Shown here piece after piece: positions 6,807 through 15,742 of a stretch of 19,096 bases of DNA. Each line of letters opens with the position of its first letter. The first letter of the stretch is position 1. This DNA is from Chrysochromulina tobinii. Taxonomy: Eukaryota; Haptophyta; Prymnesiales; Chrysochromulinaceae. Position numbers and translations under genes: made by a program. The DNA lies in NCBI GenBank assembly GCA_001275005.1, contig JWZX01001378.1:1-19096 (forward strand), given 5' to 3'. The notes under the pieces are model-generated. The model did not search any database. It saw only the letters and a program-made list of their open reading frames with translations, and was not told the origin of the DNA.

Positions 6807-9800
6807 CTACATCCTGAACTCCCTCGGCGACCCAACCGCATCCCGTGGCTCTACCCGCAGCGGCCTCTGCATCTCTTCCTCGGTCATCTCCACGTAGCGA
6901 CGGAAGTGTTGCGCGACAGTAGCCTCGCGCCGCTCAGCCGATGCGAGCTGCTCGGAGAAGGCCTCCGCCTCGCGCTCGAGGCTTTCCTTGGCCGCCTGGA
7001 CGCTCGCAAGCTCGGCGCGTGCTCTCGCCGCCTCCTCCTTGGCGGCGGCCACCGCCGCCCCCGCCTGCTCAAGCAGCGCATTCATCGTGCGCACCTCATC
7101 GAGGTCGTACCGCGGAAGCTCGTGCGGTGCCACCTGCTTCTGCTCGGTCTCGGTCTCGGGCTTGGCCGCCGCCGCCGCCGTCACGGAGGAGCGCGCGGCC
7201 TCGGCGAGCTCCCTCGCGTGCAGCAACTGCTGTTGCTGCATCTGATGCTGGTGCTGGTGCTGCTGCTGCGCGAGCGCCTGCTCTAGGCGCGCCTCGAGCT
7301 GCTCCTCAAGCTGAGCACGCACCCGAGCCTCGGGCTCCGAGCGCTCGCGCATCTCCTCGAGTTCACGGCGCATCCGCTGACGCTCGAGGGCCGCGACGCC
7401 CGCCGCCTCCGCCGCGCGCACGGTACGTCGCTCGGCCTCCTCCTTGACCCTCGCGAGCTCAGCAACCAAGGCCGCGTGTGCCGCTTGCGCCTCGCGTAGC
7501 TGCGAGCGGTCGCGCTCGGTCGCCTCTGCGCGCACGCTCAGCTCGTTGTGCTGCTTGGCGAGCGTCGCGTGCGCCGCGTGCGCCTCCGCCATGGCCGCCT
7601 CCGCCTTCTTGCGCGCGGCCACCGCCGCCGCCTCGGCCACGCGCGCGCGCTCAGCGTCCGCGCGGCTGCGCGCCAGCTCGGCCTGCGCGGGGCCGCTCGC
7701 CTTTTGGGCCGCTTCGAGGGCGAGGCGTAGCTGGATCGCTTCGGCACGCCGCTCCGAGGCGACCTGCTGCTGCTCGAGCAAGGCGGTGTGCAGCTTGCCC
7801 GAGCGTAACCGCAGCTCCGCCTGCACCTGCTCCGTCTCGGTGCGTGCACTCTCCGTCTCGGTGCGAGCGTGCGTGACCTCGCTCTTGAGCGACGCGAGCT
7901 GAGCGCGCAGCTTCTCCTCGGCAAACTCGGCCGCGCCGAGCCGCGCGCGCCATCCCTCGACCTCGGCCGCCGCCGCCTCGGCCGCCCGCGTCGCGAGTGC
8001 GTGCTCTGAGCTTCGCTGCTCGCGGCTCGCAGCGAGCGCCGCCTCGAGCGCGCGCGCGTCCGCCTCCACGGTGGCGCTCACCTTGCGAGCGCTCTCGCAC
8101 TCGGCGGCGGCGGCGTCCCGTTCCACCGCCGCGACGTGCGCGCGCTCCTCAGCGTCGCGCAGCTCGTGACGCAGTCGCAGCACGAGCTCATGCGCGCTGT
8201 CCGAGTCCTCGTGCGCCATCGCGAGCGCCGCGCGCAGCCGGCCATTCTCCTGGAGGCTCTCCTCGAGGCTCTGCTGCACGTCCATCAATCGGCATGCGAG
8301 CGCCTCTGCCTCCACCTCGGCGCGCACCTGCGTGGGCAGCGCGCGCGCCGTGCCGTCGAGCAGCCGCGAGCGCGGTGATCGCAAATCCTCGCGCAGCCGC
8401 CGGTTCTCCTCCTTGTACAGCCGCACAGCCGCCTGCTGCTCTGCCGCCTCCGCCTGCACCGCCGGCACACGCGCGAGCGCCGTCGCGAGCGCCGCCTCGG
8501 TGTCGCGCAGCTCGCTGAGGAGCAGGCGCAGCGCCAGCCGCTCACCCTCGCCCTCTGCACGCGCCGCTGCCGCCTCTGCGAGTGCACCGGCCGCAGCGGC
8601 GCGCTCTGCCTCAAGGCTCTGACCGAAGATGGTTCGCTCGGCCTCAAGGCTCTTGACGAGCCCCTCGGACTCAGATCGCGCCTCGGCGAGCTGCGTGCGC
8701 GCCGTCTCGAGCGCCGCCTGCCGCCGCCGCTCCTCGAGCTGAGCGCTCGCCGCACCGTTGCGCGCCTCGTCGAGAAGACGCCGCAGCCGCGCCGCCTCAG
8801 CCGCCGAGTCGGCCGCGCTCTCGTGTGCCATCGTGGCCGCCCAGCGCACCCCTTGCACGGCCACCGCGCTCGCCGCAGCCGTGGCATCGACGGACGAGGC
8901 GCGGACGGTGTCGAGCTGTGCACGGAGCGCCGCACAGGTGTGCGCGGCCTCCTCAGCCCGCGTCTGCGCCTCGAGCAGCTCGGCTTGCATTCGACCCGAG
9001 CGATGGCTGAGCTGCTCCTCCGCGGCGGCCGCGCGTGTGGCCTCGGCCTCGGCGTGCGCGCGGGAGGTTGCAATCTCGGCGTGCGCGCGGGAGATCTCCA
9101 TCTCGGCGTGCGCGCGGGAGGTTGCAATCTCGGCGCGCGCAGCCTCCGCTGCAGCGCGCGCGGCCTCCGCCTCCGCGCGCGTGACGTCGGCGTGGGCCAG
9201 CGCAGCCGCCGCCTCCGCTTGAGCGGTCGCTGCCTCCGCGCGAGCTCTCGAAGCGAGGGCCAGCGCGGCCTCCGCCTCCAGGTGATTGGCGCCCGCCTCG
9301 GCGCGCGCCGCCTCGAGCGCGTCCAAGGCGACCCGCAGCTGCGCACGCAGCTCACGGAGCACCTCCGGTTCGGCGTTCGCCTCGGGCTGTAGGGCCTCGG
9401 GCGCCATCGCGGGCGCCTCGGGCGCCATCGCTTCGGGCGCCATCGCGGGCACCATGCGCGCCTCGGGCGCCGCTGTGGTTCCCTTGGGAGCCTCCGATGG
9501 CGCCATCGGGGGCGCCGGCGGCGGCATCGGGCTCAGAGCGGCATCGCTCGTGGGCGGCTCCACGAGCTTGGGTGGCTGCACCGGTACGACGGCGCCCTGC
9601 AGCGCATCGAGCTGGGCTTGGAGCGAGGCGATCTCGGACGACCAGGGCACGGGGCGCGGCAGCTCCGCGTGCGGCGCCGACAGCGCGGCGGCCACGGGAT
9701 CGCACTCACGCGCCTCCTCCTCTCGAGTGGCCCAACCTCCTGCGCAACCTCGCGCGCGCGTGCCCACGTCGTGTGTCCCGTGCGTCAGAGCTGGCGCCGT

Positions 9801-12299
9801 CTTGGGCGGCTTGGCCCGTTCCCACCTCGAGCGCGTGGTGTGCTCGTCTGGCAGGGGCTCGATGCCGAGGGCTGCCTCGTACCGTGTGAGCAGCCCGCGA
9901 CTCGCCGGCCCCGGCCGAGGCAGCGGGTGGGAGCGACTGGGGCAGACGGGGGCAGCGAGGGGGGCGGAGTCGGACGGGGGCAGGCGGTCGGGTACGTTCG
10001 CGCCGGAGCGCTCGTTGGCAGCGGCCCACTCGAGATCATCGAGGTGCACGCCGTGCTGTGCGAGGATCGAGCGCACGCGGGCGGAGCTGCCGTGGATGCC
10101 GTGGCTGCTGCCCCGTGGCGGCGTCGCGTTCAGCTCCTCCGAGGTCAGCGGCGAGTATGCCTCGTCTGCCTCGTCTGCGGCCGTCGCGGCATGCCCCGCG
10201 GCACGCTCGGCAGAGGCGGCGGCGGTCGCAGCCGAGGCGGCGGCGCGTGCCGCCGCCGACGCAACCACCGCCGCCGCATCGATCACCTTCGCTGCCGCGG
10301 CACTCGCGATCGCGACGGGGAGGCGGCGCGCCGTCGTGGGCATCGTCGGGCCGGCCTGCGCAGCGTCATCGAGCGTCATCGCCGCACTTTCGTGCAACCA
10401 GCTCCCAGGAAGGCCGCTCAGAGGGTTCGCTTTGGGGGTCATCCCCTTGTGCCTTGTCGGTGCAGCAGGCTGTTCTGTCTCCTTCCTAGGGTCAGCCTCC
10501 TGCGCGAGGCACGCGGAGATGGCCCGGATACGCGCACGCCGCGCGCTTGACGCACGTCGATTGCTCAGCCGGCCGGCGGGCGGCGATCGGCAAGAGCTAT
10601 CCGGTGCCGACGACGCGGCGACTCGACCTGATGGCGGCTCCCGCGCCGCTCCCGCACCCTCGACGCCGAGCAGCGCAGGCTTGTGCGCGTCGTAAGGTTG
10701 GAGTTTGGCGGTGGGCAGGTCGGCGGTGGGCAGGTAGGCGGCGGGCAGGGAGGTGGCACATGGGCGCGGCTTGGTCGGTGGGGGCGCGGCCGCGCCGGGC
10801 ACCACGACGTACCCAACGCCCGCCACGCCGCCCGCCGCGAGGCCTGCTGCTGCTGCTGCTGGCGGTGGACGGTGCTGGTGCTGGTGCTGGTGCTGGTGCT
10901 GATGCTGGGGCTGGGGCTGGCGGGCGCCGCTCTGGTTCCCGCGCGCGGCGTGGCGGCGCGAGGCTGTGGGGCTGTGAACGTCCCTACGCTCGAGTACCTC
11001 TAGAGGTTTCAGATCGTGGGCCGCCGTCCACCCGCCAGTAGCCACAGGACCGTCATCGAGGGGCCGCCACTGCAGCGCCACCGGCTCGTCAGGACGCTGC
11101 TGTGGGTACTGCTGCGCCGGAGGAGTTTGCTGCTGCTGCTCAGGGCCGCTCGGGCCCATCGACGCCGCCTCAGAAAAGTATGCGTGCTCGAGTAAGGCGG
11201 CGGCGGCCGGGCGGCGGCTAGCCTCCTTGGTGAGCGCAGCGTGCACGAGCGCGCGCAGCGAGGTCGACCAGCCGCCGCTCAGCTCTGACGGGACTTCGAG
11301 GGGGTAGCGCTCATCTGCCAGCCAGCGCAGGAAGGCCTGCAGCGGCGCCCACACCGGACGGCGAGCGCGGCCACCGACCACGCCGTCGTACGATTGCGAC
11401 GGTTGCTTGAGAGTGCCCACGGCCAGACGTGCGTACGCGTCTGCAGTGAGCGGTCGAGAACCGAGCAGATCGAGGCCACGCAGCGTGAGCGCCCACACGT
11501 CCATTGAGGGCACGAGCGGCACGCTCGCCGCGCCGCCGAGCAGCGCGGCCGCCATCTCGGGAGCCAGGTAACACGCAGGCGGCACCACCGCCGTCGCCTC
11601 GTCAACTGGTTGCGGCGCTCCGTCAGCGCTGCCAAAGAGCAGGTGCGACAGCTCTGAGGGCGAAGGCTCCCAGCCCACTGGGCGTAGTCCTGTCGCCGCG
11701 ATGCACTTCCACGTCTTCCCGAAGCGCATGAAGTCGTGCAGCGAGTGACGCGCCAGCACCAGCCCGCAGCCGTGGAGCTGCGCCACAGTCGTAAAGAGCG
11801 CTTGGACGGCGTCGCGCACCTCGGCGGCACTGAGGTGTGCGGAACCGAGTTCTGCGAGCGTCACGTCGCCCAGCTCAAGGGCCAGGTAGCAGCACCCGTC
11901 CTCAGCCTGGGACGGCCGCATCGCGCCATCGTGCGAGTAGCCGAGTAGCTGCTGGACAGCCGTTGGGCACGAAGGCAAGTGGCACGCCCAAGCGTTGGCC
12001 TCATCGACATGCCCCTCGTGCCGGTCGCAAGACAGACGCTGGAGAGCAACGGCCTCAGTGGCGAACTGGCGGCGCATCAAGTCGCGCGCTGGCTCATCGA
12101 GCGTGGAGCCATCGAAGACCTTGATGGCCACAAGCCGCTTGGTCCTGACGTCGCGCGCCCGGATGACTGGGCCGTAGCGGCCGTGCCCAAGGATGCGGGG
12201 CGCCTCGCCGATCTCGTAGTGTTCGATGAGTCGCCGCGTTCTGGGCGTTGGCGGCAGGACCGCCGAAGGCGCCGTCCAATTGGTTTGCTGGATGGACAT
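6807..12299 (-). CDS. Giant pseudokinase with C-terminal Ala/Glu-rich coiled coil
   Basis: A single open frame of 1830 residues from ATG 12299. The N-terminal kinase fold spans about 28-375. The glycine loop GHGRYGPV (38-45), VAIK Lys60, a helix-C Glu near 82, APE (246-248) and DVW (267-269) are kept. Where HRDLKPEN should be the protein reads LARHSLHD (182-189), and where DFG should be it reads AAT (201-203). The catalytic Asp and the Mg-binding Asp are both lost, so it is predicted to be a pseudokinase. Residues about 380-980 are low complexity: Gln/His/Pro/Ala, an HQ run near 471, an all-Ala-rich stretch near 660-700, and MAPEA repeats near 945-975. About 980-1815 is near-continuous coiled coil (ARAEAEAAR-type heptads, poly-Q/HQ near 1680). 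A scaffold in cytoskeleton, flagellar base or membrane organisation is inference. No intron is needed. The antisense strand is open for hundreds of codons because of composition. Confidence 0.85.
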   Translation of the reverse strand: MSIQQTNWTAPSAVLPPTPRTRRLIEHYEIGEAPRILGHGRYGPVIRARDVRTKRLVAIKVFDGSTLDEPARDLMRRQFATEAVALQRLSCDRHEGHVDEANAWACHLPSCPTAVQQLLGYSHDGAMRPSQAEDGCCYLALELGDVTLAELGSAHLSAAEVRDAVQALFTTVAQLHGCGLVLARHSLHDFMRFGKTWKCIAATGLRPVGWEPSPSELSHLLFGSADGAPQPVDEATAVVPPACYLAPEMAAALLGGAASVPLVPSMDVWALTLRGLDLLGSRPLTADAYARLAVGTLKQPSQSYDGVVGGRARRPVWAPLQAFLRWLADERYPLEVPSELSGGWSTSLRALVHAALTKEASRRPAAAALLEHAYFSEAASMGPSGPEQQQQTPPAQQYPQQRPDEPVALQWRPLDDGPVATGGWTAAHDLKPLEVLERRDVHSPTASRRHAARGNQSGARQPQPQHQHQHQHQHQHRPPPAAAAAGLAAGGVAGVGYVVVPGAAAPPPTKPRPCATSLPAAYLPTADLPTAKLQPYDAHKPALLGVEGAGAAREPPSGRVAASSAPDSSCRSPPAGRLSNRRASSARRARIRAISACLAQEADPRKETEQPAAPTRHKGMTPKANPLSGLPGSWLHESAAMTLDDAAQAGPTMPTTARRLPVAIASAAAAKVIDAAAVVASAAARAAASAATAAASAERAAGHAATAADEADEAYSPLTSEELNATPPRGSSHGIHGSSARVRSILAQHGVHLDDLEWAAANERSGANVPDRLPPSDSAPLAAPVCPSRSHPLPRPGPASRGLLTRYEAALGIEPLPDEHTTRSRWERAKPPKTAPALTHGTHDVGTRARGCAGGWATREEEARECDPVAAALSAPHAELPRPVPWSSEIASLQAQLDALQGAVVPVQPPKLVEPPTSDAALSPMPPPAPPMAPSEAPKGTTAAPEARMVPAMAPEAMAPEAPAMAPEALQPEANAEPEVLRELRAQLRVALDALEAARAEAGANHLEAEAALALASRARAEAATAQAEAAAALAHADVTRAEAEAARAAAEAARAEIATSRAHAEMEISRAHAEIATSRAHAEAEATRAAAAEEQLSHRSGRMQAELLEAQTRAEEAAHTCAALRAQLDTVRASSVDATAAASAVAVQGVRWAATMAHESAADSAAEAARLRRLLDEARNGAASAQLEERRRQAALETARTQLAEARSESEGLVKSLEAERTIFGQSLEAERAAAAGALAEAAAARAEGEGERLALRLLLSELRDTEAALATALARVPAVQAEAAEQQAAVRLYKEENRRLREDLRSPRSRLLDGTARALPTQVRAEVEAEALACRLMDVQQSLEESLQENGRLRAALAMAHEDSDSAHELVLRLRHELRDAEERAHVAAVERDAAAAECESARKVSATVEADARALEAALAASREQRSSEHALATRAAEAAAAEVEGWRARLGAAEFAEEKLRAQLASLKSEVTHARTETESARTETEQVQAELRLRSGKLHTALLEQQQVASERRAEAIQLRLALEAAQKASGPAQAELARSRADAERARVAEAAAVAARKKAEAAMAEAHAAHATLAKQHNELSVRAEATERDRSQLREAQAAHAALVAELARVKEEAERRTVRAAEAAGVAALERQRMRRELEEMRERSEPEARVRAQLEEQLEARLEQALAQQQHQHQHQMQQQQLLHARELAEAARSSVTAAAAAKPETETEQKQVAPHELPRYDLDEVRTMNALLEQAGAAVAAAKEEAARARAELASVQAAKESLEREAEAFSEQLASAERREATVAQHFRRYVEMTEEEMQRPLRVEPRDAVGSPREFRM
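9055..9140 (-). repeat. Tandem repeat encoding RAHAEIATS-like units
   Basis: A unit of about 30 bases (GCGTGCGCGCGGGAGGTTGCAATCTCG on the plus strand, written here only to show the theme in part) occurs three times with small changes. It encodes successive EIATSRAHAE, MEISRAHAE and EIATSRAHAE blocks inside the coiled coil. The near identity of the first and third copies points to recent duplication within the helix. Confidence 0.8.
10865..10920 (-). repeat. CTGGTG hexanucleotide run encoding poly(His-Gln)
   Basis: Repeated GGTGCT units on the plus strand, ending in GATGCTGGGGCTGG, encode alternating His and Gln near residue 471 of the pseudokinase. A second, less regular HQ/Q stretch is encoded near 7240-7270. 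Both are typical slippage-prone microsatellites, and length differences between strains would be expected. Confidence 0.85.
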
Positions 12300-12638
12300 C
12301 GAAAATTCGAGAGCGCCGGTCCTGACGTTGATGACACCAACAATCCATGAAGCGGTTTGAAGTAGTACCTCGTGTGCAAGCTCGTGGCTTTACACACCCG
12401 TACATTGGGGTGCAGTACCAACGGCTGTGTACACGCTCTGTGCACTGCGTGCTGACGTGAGCAGCTCCCGGACCTTCACCGGGCATCTCTCACCCGGGGC
12501 CCGCGCATCACCCGCCAAGCTCAGCTCAACACGCTCAAGCTGCCGTCTACCACCTCGAGCGCACGCTCCACATTCATGCGCATCCCTCCCTCCTCCACAT
12601 CCTCCTCCAGTCGTACTCCATCCGAAGCACATGCATGC
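12300..12638. other. Spacer between pseudokinase start and small spliced gene end
   Basis: About 340 bases upstream of the pseudokinase ATG and downstream of the small minus-strand gene. It should contain the pseudokinase promoter and 5' leader and the 3' end of the small gene. There is a pyrimidine-rich stretch on the plus strand (about 12590-12620). I see no clear TATA box, hairpin or RNA gene. Confidence 0.4.
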
Positions 12639-13388
12639 CTACAGAGCTTGCTTGGCATGAAGGACCTTGGACATGTACGACTGCGCGCACGAGAGCAAGC
12701 GAGAGCTATGGTTAGACATGTAAAGCATGTAAAGCTTATGAGGAGTTTGAGGCGTGGGTAGCCCGCTGATTGCAGCGCCACTGTAGGGCACCCGAAGACG
12801 CCGCACGCCGGCGCAATAGGGCAAGCGCGTACCACAATGCCCGCGTTGTTGTCGCCTACGTCCAGTACACGGGTGTCGTTGCCATAGAAGTTGCCATTCG
12901 TCGTCCGGTAGGTCTGGAAACCGGCGGGCGTGTTGCCTGCTTTGAAGAAGTCATAGGTGTGGTTGTTGCGCGGGAAGCAAAAGCGCGCGCGAGGAATCGG
13001 CGCGTTGTCGAACACGACCGGGAGACGGTTGCGGATGGCGAGGGGGTGGTAGGGCGTTAGAGCCTGCTTCATGTTGGGGTCCTTGAAAGACTCGCCCATG
13101 GTGCTGCGTGGGGGAGGGGAGGTGCGATCGGTTCACGGTAAGTACTTGACGCGGTACACAGCCTCGCGCGCGCGCGCGCGCGAGCCTGGAGCCTGCTGCG
13201 CAGTGGCTTTGAGCGAAATGCAACAACCGGCGACGCCATTACCTCGTGTTGGCCTTGCTGTTGGTAGGGCCGCCATAGCTCTTGGGAATCGTCTTGTGGC
13301 AGATCGCCATCGTCTCGCCATTCCGCTTGTACACGCCCTTCGAGCTGTTGGTGCGGCTTTTGAATCCAGAACCCTCGGTTTCAGCCAT
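12639..13388 (-). CDS. Small three-exon eukaryotic protein, unknown function
   Basis: Exon 1 runs 13388-13243 (ATG at 13388, MAETEGSGFKS...). Intron 1 runs 13242-13104, with donor GTAATG and a pyrimidine-rich acceptor ending ACGCAG. Exon 2 starts at 13103 and restores the frame as Ser-Thr-Met-Gly-Glu. Exon 3 runs 12680-12639 after another CT-rich acceptor ending GCGCAG and encodes SYMSKVLHAKQAL and stop. The second donor is less certain: GTACGC at 12832 fits best, but GTAGGC at 12859 and GTACTG at 12868 also keep frame. With 12832 the protein has 152 residues. It is hydrophilic and basic, rich in Asn, Pro and aromatic residues, with no membrane span or signal. YRTTNGNFYG faintly recalls small axonemal microtubule inner proteins, which is only a suggestion. 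Splicing quality and frame restoration are the main evidence that the gene is real. Confidence 0.7.
13165..13182. repeat. (CG)9 dinucleotide run within intron 1
   Basis: Eighteen bases of alternating CG lie inside intron 1 of the small three-exon gene. Such a run can adopt left-handed DNA and is a possible methylation target. A regulatory effect is not shown by sequence alone. Confidence 0.85.
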
Positions 13389-13609
13389 GCCGCCCAAGAC
13401 CGGCCCGCAAGCACAACACAACAGTCGCGATCCGCTTGAATGATGACGAATGTCATTGGACGTTATCCCACAGGTACGACGTCGACTCGAAACGTCGACA
13501 CTCGAGCGATGTCACTAGGAAAAAACTGAGAACGTACCAAAATCAGAGGACTTCGTTTTGACTTGACTTGTCTTGTCTTCCCCGCCAAAGTTCTTCATTC
13601 ACGTCGCCA
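13389..13609. promoter_or_regulatory. Shared divergent promoter region
   Basis: Only about 220 bases separate the ATG of the small minus-strand gene (13388) from the ATG of the ubiquitin hydrolase (13610), so both promoters and 5' leaders must fit here or overlap. A pyrimidine-rich block, with TGACT and TGTCT repeated near 13558-13580, lies just before the hydrolase start. No TATA box is obvious. Confidence 0.4.
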
Positions 13610-15742
13610 ATGTCGAGCGGATCGTCGAGCGCGAGCGGCGAAATCGGCGTGGGGCTGCGCAACCTCGGCAACACATGCTTCATGAACACAGTGCTGCAGT
13701 GCCTCGCGCACACGCCGCCAGTCTTTGCGTACATGCGTCGACAGAACCATGGACAAAAGTGCCTCCATCGAAAGAATGAGGGACAGAATGGGCCCACACC
13801 TGCGAAATTCTGCTCCGCCTGCGCCTTGGAGCAGCTTGTGAACCAGATGTACAGTCGCGGCGCGCAGCCGTTATCGCCCAAGCTTTTCGCCGACAACCTG
13901 AAGGTGTTTTCCAAGGCCATCCAGCTCGGGCGGCAGGAGGATGCACATGAGTTCCTGCGCTGCCTGCTCGACAACCTCACACTTCACCTCGGCCAGGTGC
14001 CCTCGGTCGTGAAGAAGGAGGGCTCGAAGCATACGGTCGTGCAGTCCTGGTTCCAGGGGAAACTGCAGAGCACGATCAAGTGCATGGGGTGTGGCGCCGA
14101 GTCGCACACGCTCGATCCCTTCCTCGACTTGTCCCTCGAGCTGCAGGCGGACGGTGGCGAGCTGTACCGAAGCGTCGAGCAGGCGCTCAAGGGCTTCACC
14201 AAGACCGAGCGCCTCGACGGCGACAACGGGTACAAGTGTGATGTGTGCAAGCGTATGTGCCGTGCGACCAAGCATTTCCGCATCCACTCGCTGCCCAAGG
14301 TGCTCACCATCCACCTGAAGCGCTTCTCCTTCTCATTTGGTCATAGCGGCGGCTCGGGCAAGATCAACGCGCCCGTGCTCTTCGAGAACGAGTGCGATAT
14401 AAGCCCTTTCACTGTCGATCGTGAGACAGCCAAATACTCGCTCTTCGCGGTGGCCGTGCACCAGGGCAGCAGCACGCACTCGGGACACTACTACGCATTT
14501 GCTCGCGCTCCGGTCGCGCCGTACCCGCCCGGCGAGGCCAAGGCACCTCCGGCGTCCTGGTACATGTTCAACGACTCCAACGTGCGTCGCGTGAGCGAGA
14601 GTGACGTGCGCAACGCGGGCGCTTACATACTCTTCTACTCGCTCAACGATCCCGCCGCCTTCCGGCGGCTGGCACCACCCTTGCCAACGGCCAACAGCGG
14701 CGCTCCAACGGCGGCGACGGCAGCTCACGCAGCTGACGTGCAAAGCGGCCAGAGTGGTCGACTTTCACCGCAGCTCACCGGCCTACAGATCGGGCCGCAG
14801 ATCGGGCCGCGGATCGGGCCGCAGATCGGGCCGGTGCCACGACTGGACAGCAGACCGACGGCCTCATACAGCGTCGAGGCTCCGTCCATAATCCCCGCGC
14901 TGCGGCCGAGCACGGCTACAGAGGCCATTGTTCACGGCAGCCACTCTCGCACGCCCATTGGCAGCCACGACGAGAATGCAGGTTTAGGTACGAGTGGGTC
15001 GTCACCCCCCAAGGTGGAGGCGGCTTCGCCGCACGCGAACAGCACGCGGACAGCAGCAGCACACGCAAATGGTGTCGCAGCGACAGACGGGCCGTGCCTA
15101 GATGCTGTGAACAGGAAGCACTTGCCTGCTCCCGGCTGCACGCCTTGGGGCGGAGGCACTAAGCGTAGCTTCGAGGAGGCGATGGGGATGGAGAGGTCCC
15201 CAGCGAGCTCTCATCTCGAGCGAGCTCGAGCGAGCCCCGGGCTTTCCGAGTTGGGAGGCCAAGCGGTGAGCGCCGCGGTGAGCGCCGCGCTCGCCATCCC
15301 ACGAGACAAGACGAGCGGTTCGGAGCTATCCGCGTCTGGGCAGCAGCGGCTCGCCCAGCTGCGCGCGGCACCGCAGACGCAGGAACACCTCTCAAGCTTA
15401 GGGCGCAACCTCATCTCAGCGATTGGGGAGAGTGACTGGTGGGCGGAGACGGCACGCGCGCTGCATCATGACGCAGTGCGTATCGTGACAGAGCTTGCCC
15501 CGGCTCGACCTACCGACGCGGCAGAGAGAGCTCAGCAGCATGCGAAGCTGCGCGCGAAGCTCGATGGCGGCCTGCTCGATCAGACCAACTGCCAGCGGCT
15601 GCAGACCTTGTTCCTCGCCAGCTACAAGCAGCTGAAGCAAGAGAATCGCTTTGATCCGGTGAGCCAGATCCAGCAGCTCAGCGAACTGTGCAAGCATGTC
15701 CTGCAGCAGGCGGGGCACCGAGACGTCGAACCAATTCGTTGA
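13610..15742 (+). CDS. Ubiquitin carboxyl-terminal hydrolase, USP36/42-like
   Basis: A cysteine protease that removes ubiquitin from proteins. ATG 13610 is the first in-frame ATG, 28 codons before the end of the Cys box, and gives 710 residues in one exon. The USP domain covers about 14-345. The Cys box GLRNLGNTCFMN has Cys23. GRQEDAHEFL is the usual QQDAHEFL box. A zinc-ribbon pair is present at CMGC (158-161) and CDVC (210-213). The His box SGHYYAF has His293, and WYMFNDSNV supplies Asn321/Asp322. All catalytic elements are present, so it should be active. The best family match is USP36/USP42/USP17, often nuclear or nucleolar, but that localisation is not shown here. The C-terminal half is low complexity with an IGPQIGPR repeat, then a conserved-looking helical region (about 590-705, LGRNLISAIGESDWW...) that I cannot name. 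Confidence 0.93.
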   Translation: MSSGSSSASGEIGVGLRNLGNTCFMNTVLQCLAHTPPVFAYMRRQNHGQKCLHRKNEGQNGPTPAKFCSACALEQLVNQMYSRGAQPLSPKLFADNLKVFSKAIQLGRQEDAHEFLRCLLDNLTLHLGQVPSVVKKEGSKHTVVQSWFQGKLQSTIKCMGCGAESHTLDPFLDLSLELQADGGELYRSVEQALKGFTKTERLDGDNGYKCDVCKRMCRATKHFRIHSLPKVLTIHLKRFSFSFGHSGGSGKINAPVLFENECDISPFTVDRETAKYSLFAVAVHQGSSTHSGHYYAFARAPVAPYPPGEAKAPPASWYMFNDSNVRRVSESDVRNAGAYILFYSLNDPAAFRRLAPPLPTANSGAPTAATAAHAADVQSGQSGRLSPQLTGLQIGPQIGPRIGPQIGPVPRLDSRPTASYSVEAPSIIPALRPSTATEAIVHGSHSRTPIGSHDENAGLGTSGSSPPKVEAASPHANSTRTAAAHANGVAATDGPCLDAVNRKHLPAPGCTPWGGGTKRSFEEAMGMERSPASSHLERARASPGLSELGGQAVSAAVSAALAIPRDKTSGSELSASGQQRLAQLRAAPQTQEHLSSLGRNLISAIGESDWWAETARALHHDAVRIVTELAPARPTDAAERAQQHAKLRAKLDGGLLDQTNCQRLQTLFLASYKQLKQENRFDPVSQIQQLSELCKHVLQQAGHRDVEPIR
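14786..14834 (+). repeat. 12-base tandem repeat encoding QIGP units
   Basis: CAGATCGGGCCG-type units occur four times in a row with one CGG variant. They encode QIGP-QIGP-RIGP-QIGP in the linker after the USP domain. It looks like a young in-frame expansion in a disordered segment. Confidence 0.85.

Noticed and set aside
6906-10695. Long open frames antisense to the pseudokinase gene, up to 469 codons
   Set aside because: Composition is Ala/Arg/Ser-rich without domains, and they mirror GC-rich coiled-coil codons. The minus-strand frame has a kinase fold and regular heptads.
12521-13099. A 192-codon unspliced frame with a hydrophobic tail
   Set aside because: Its second half reads through a probable intron. 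Splicing to the exon at 12680-12639 gives a more coherent protein.
12639-13388. Assigning the small spliced gene to the PIERCE-type axonemal family
   Set aside because: Only a short YRTTNxxxYG resemblance is seen. The rest of the protein does not align by eye, so it stays a hypothesis.
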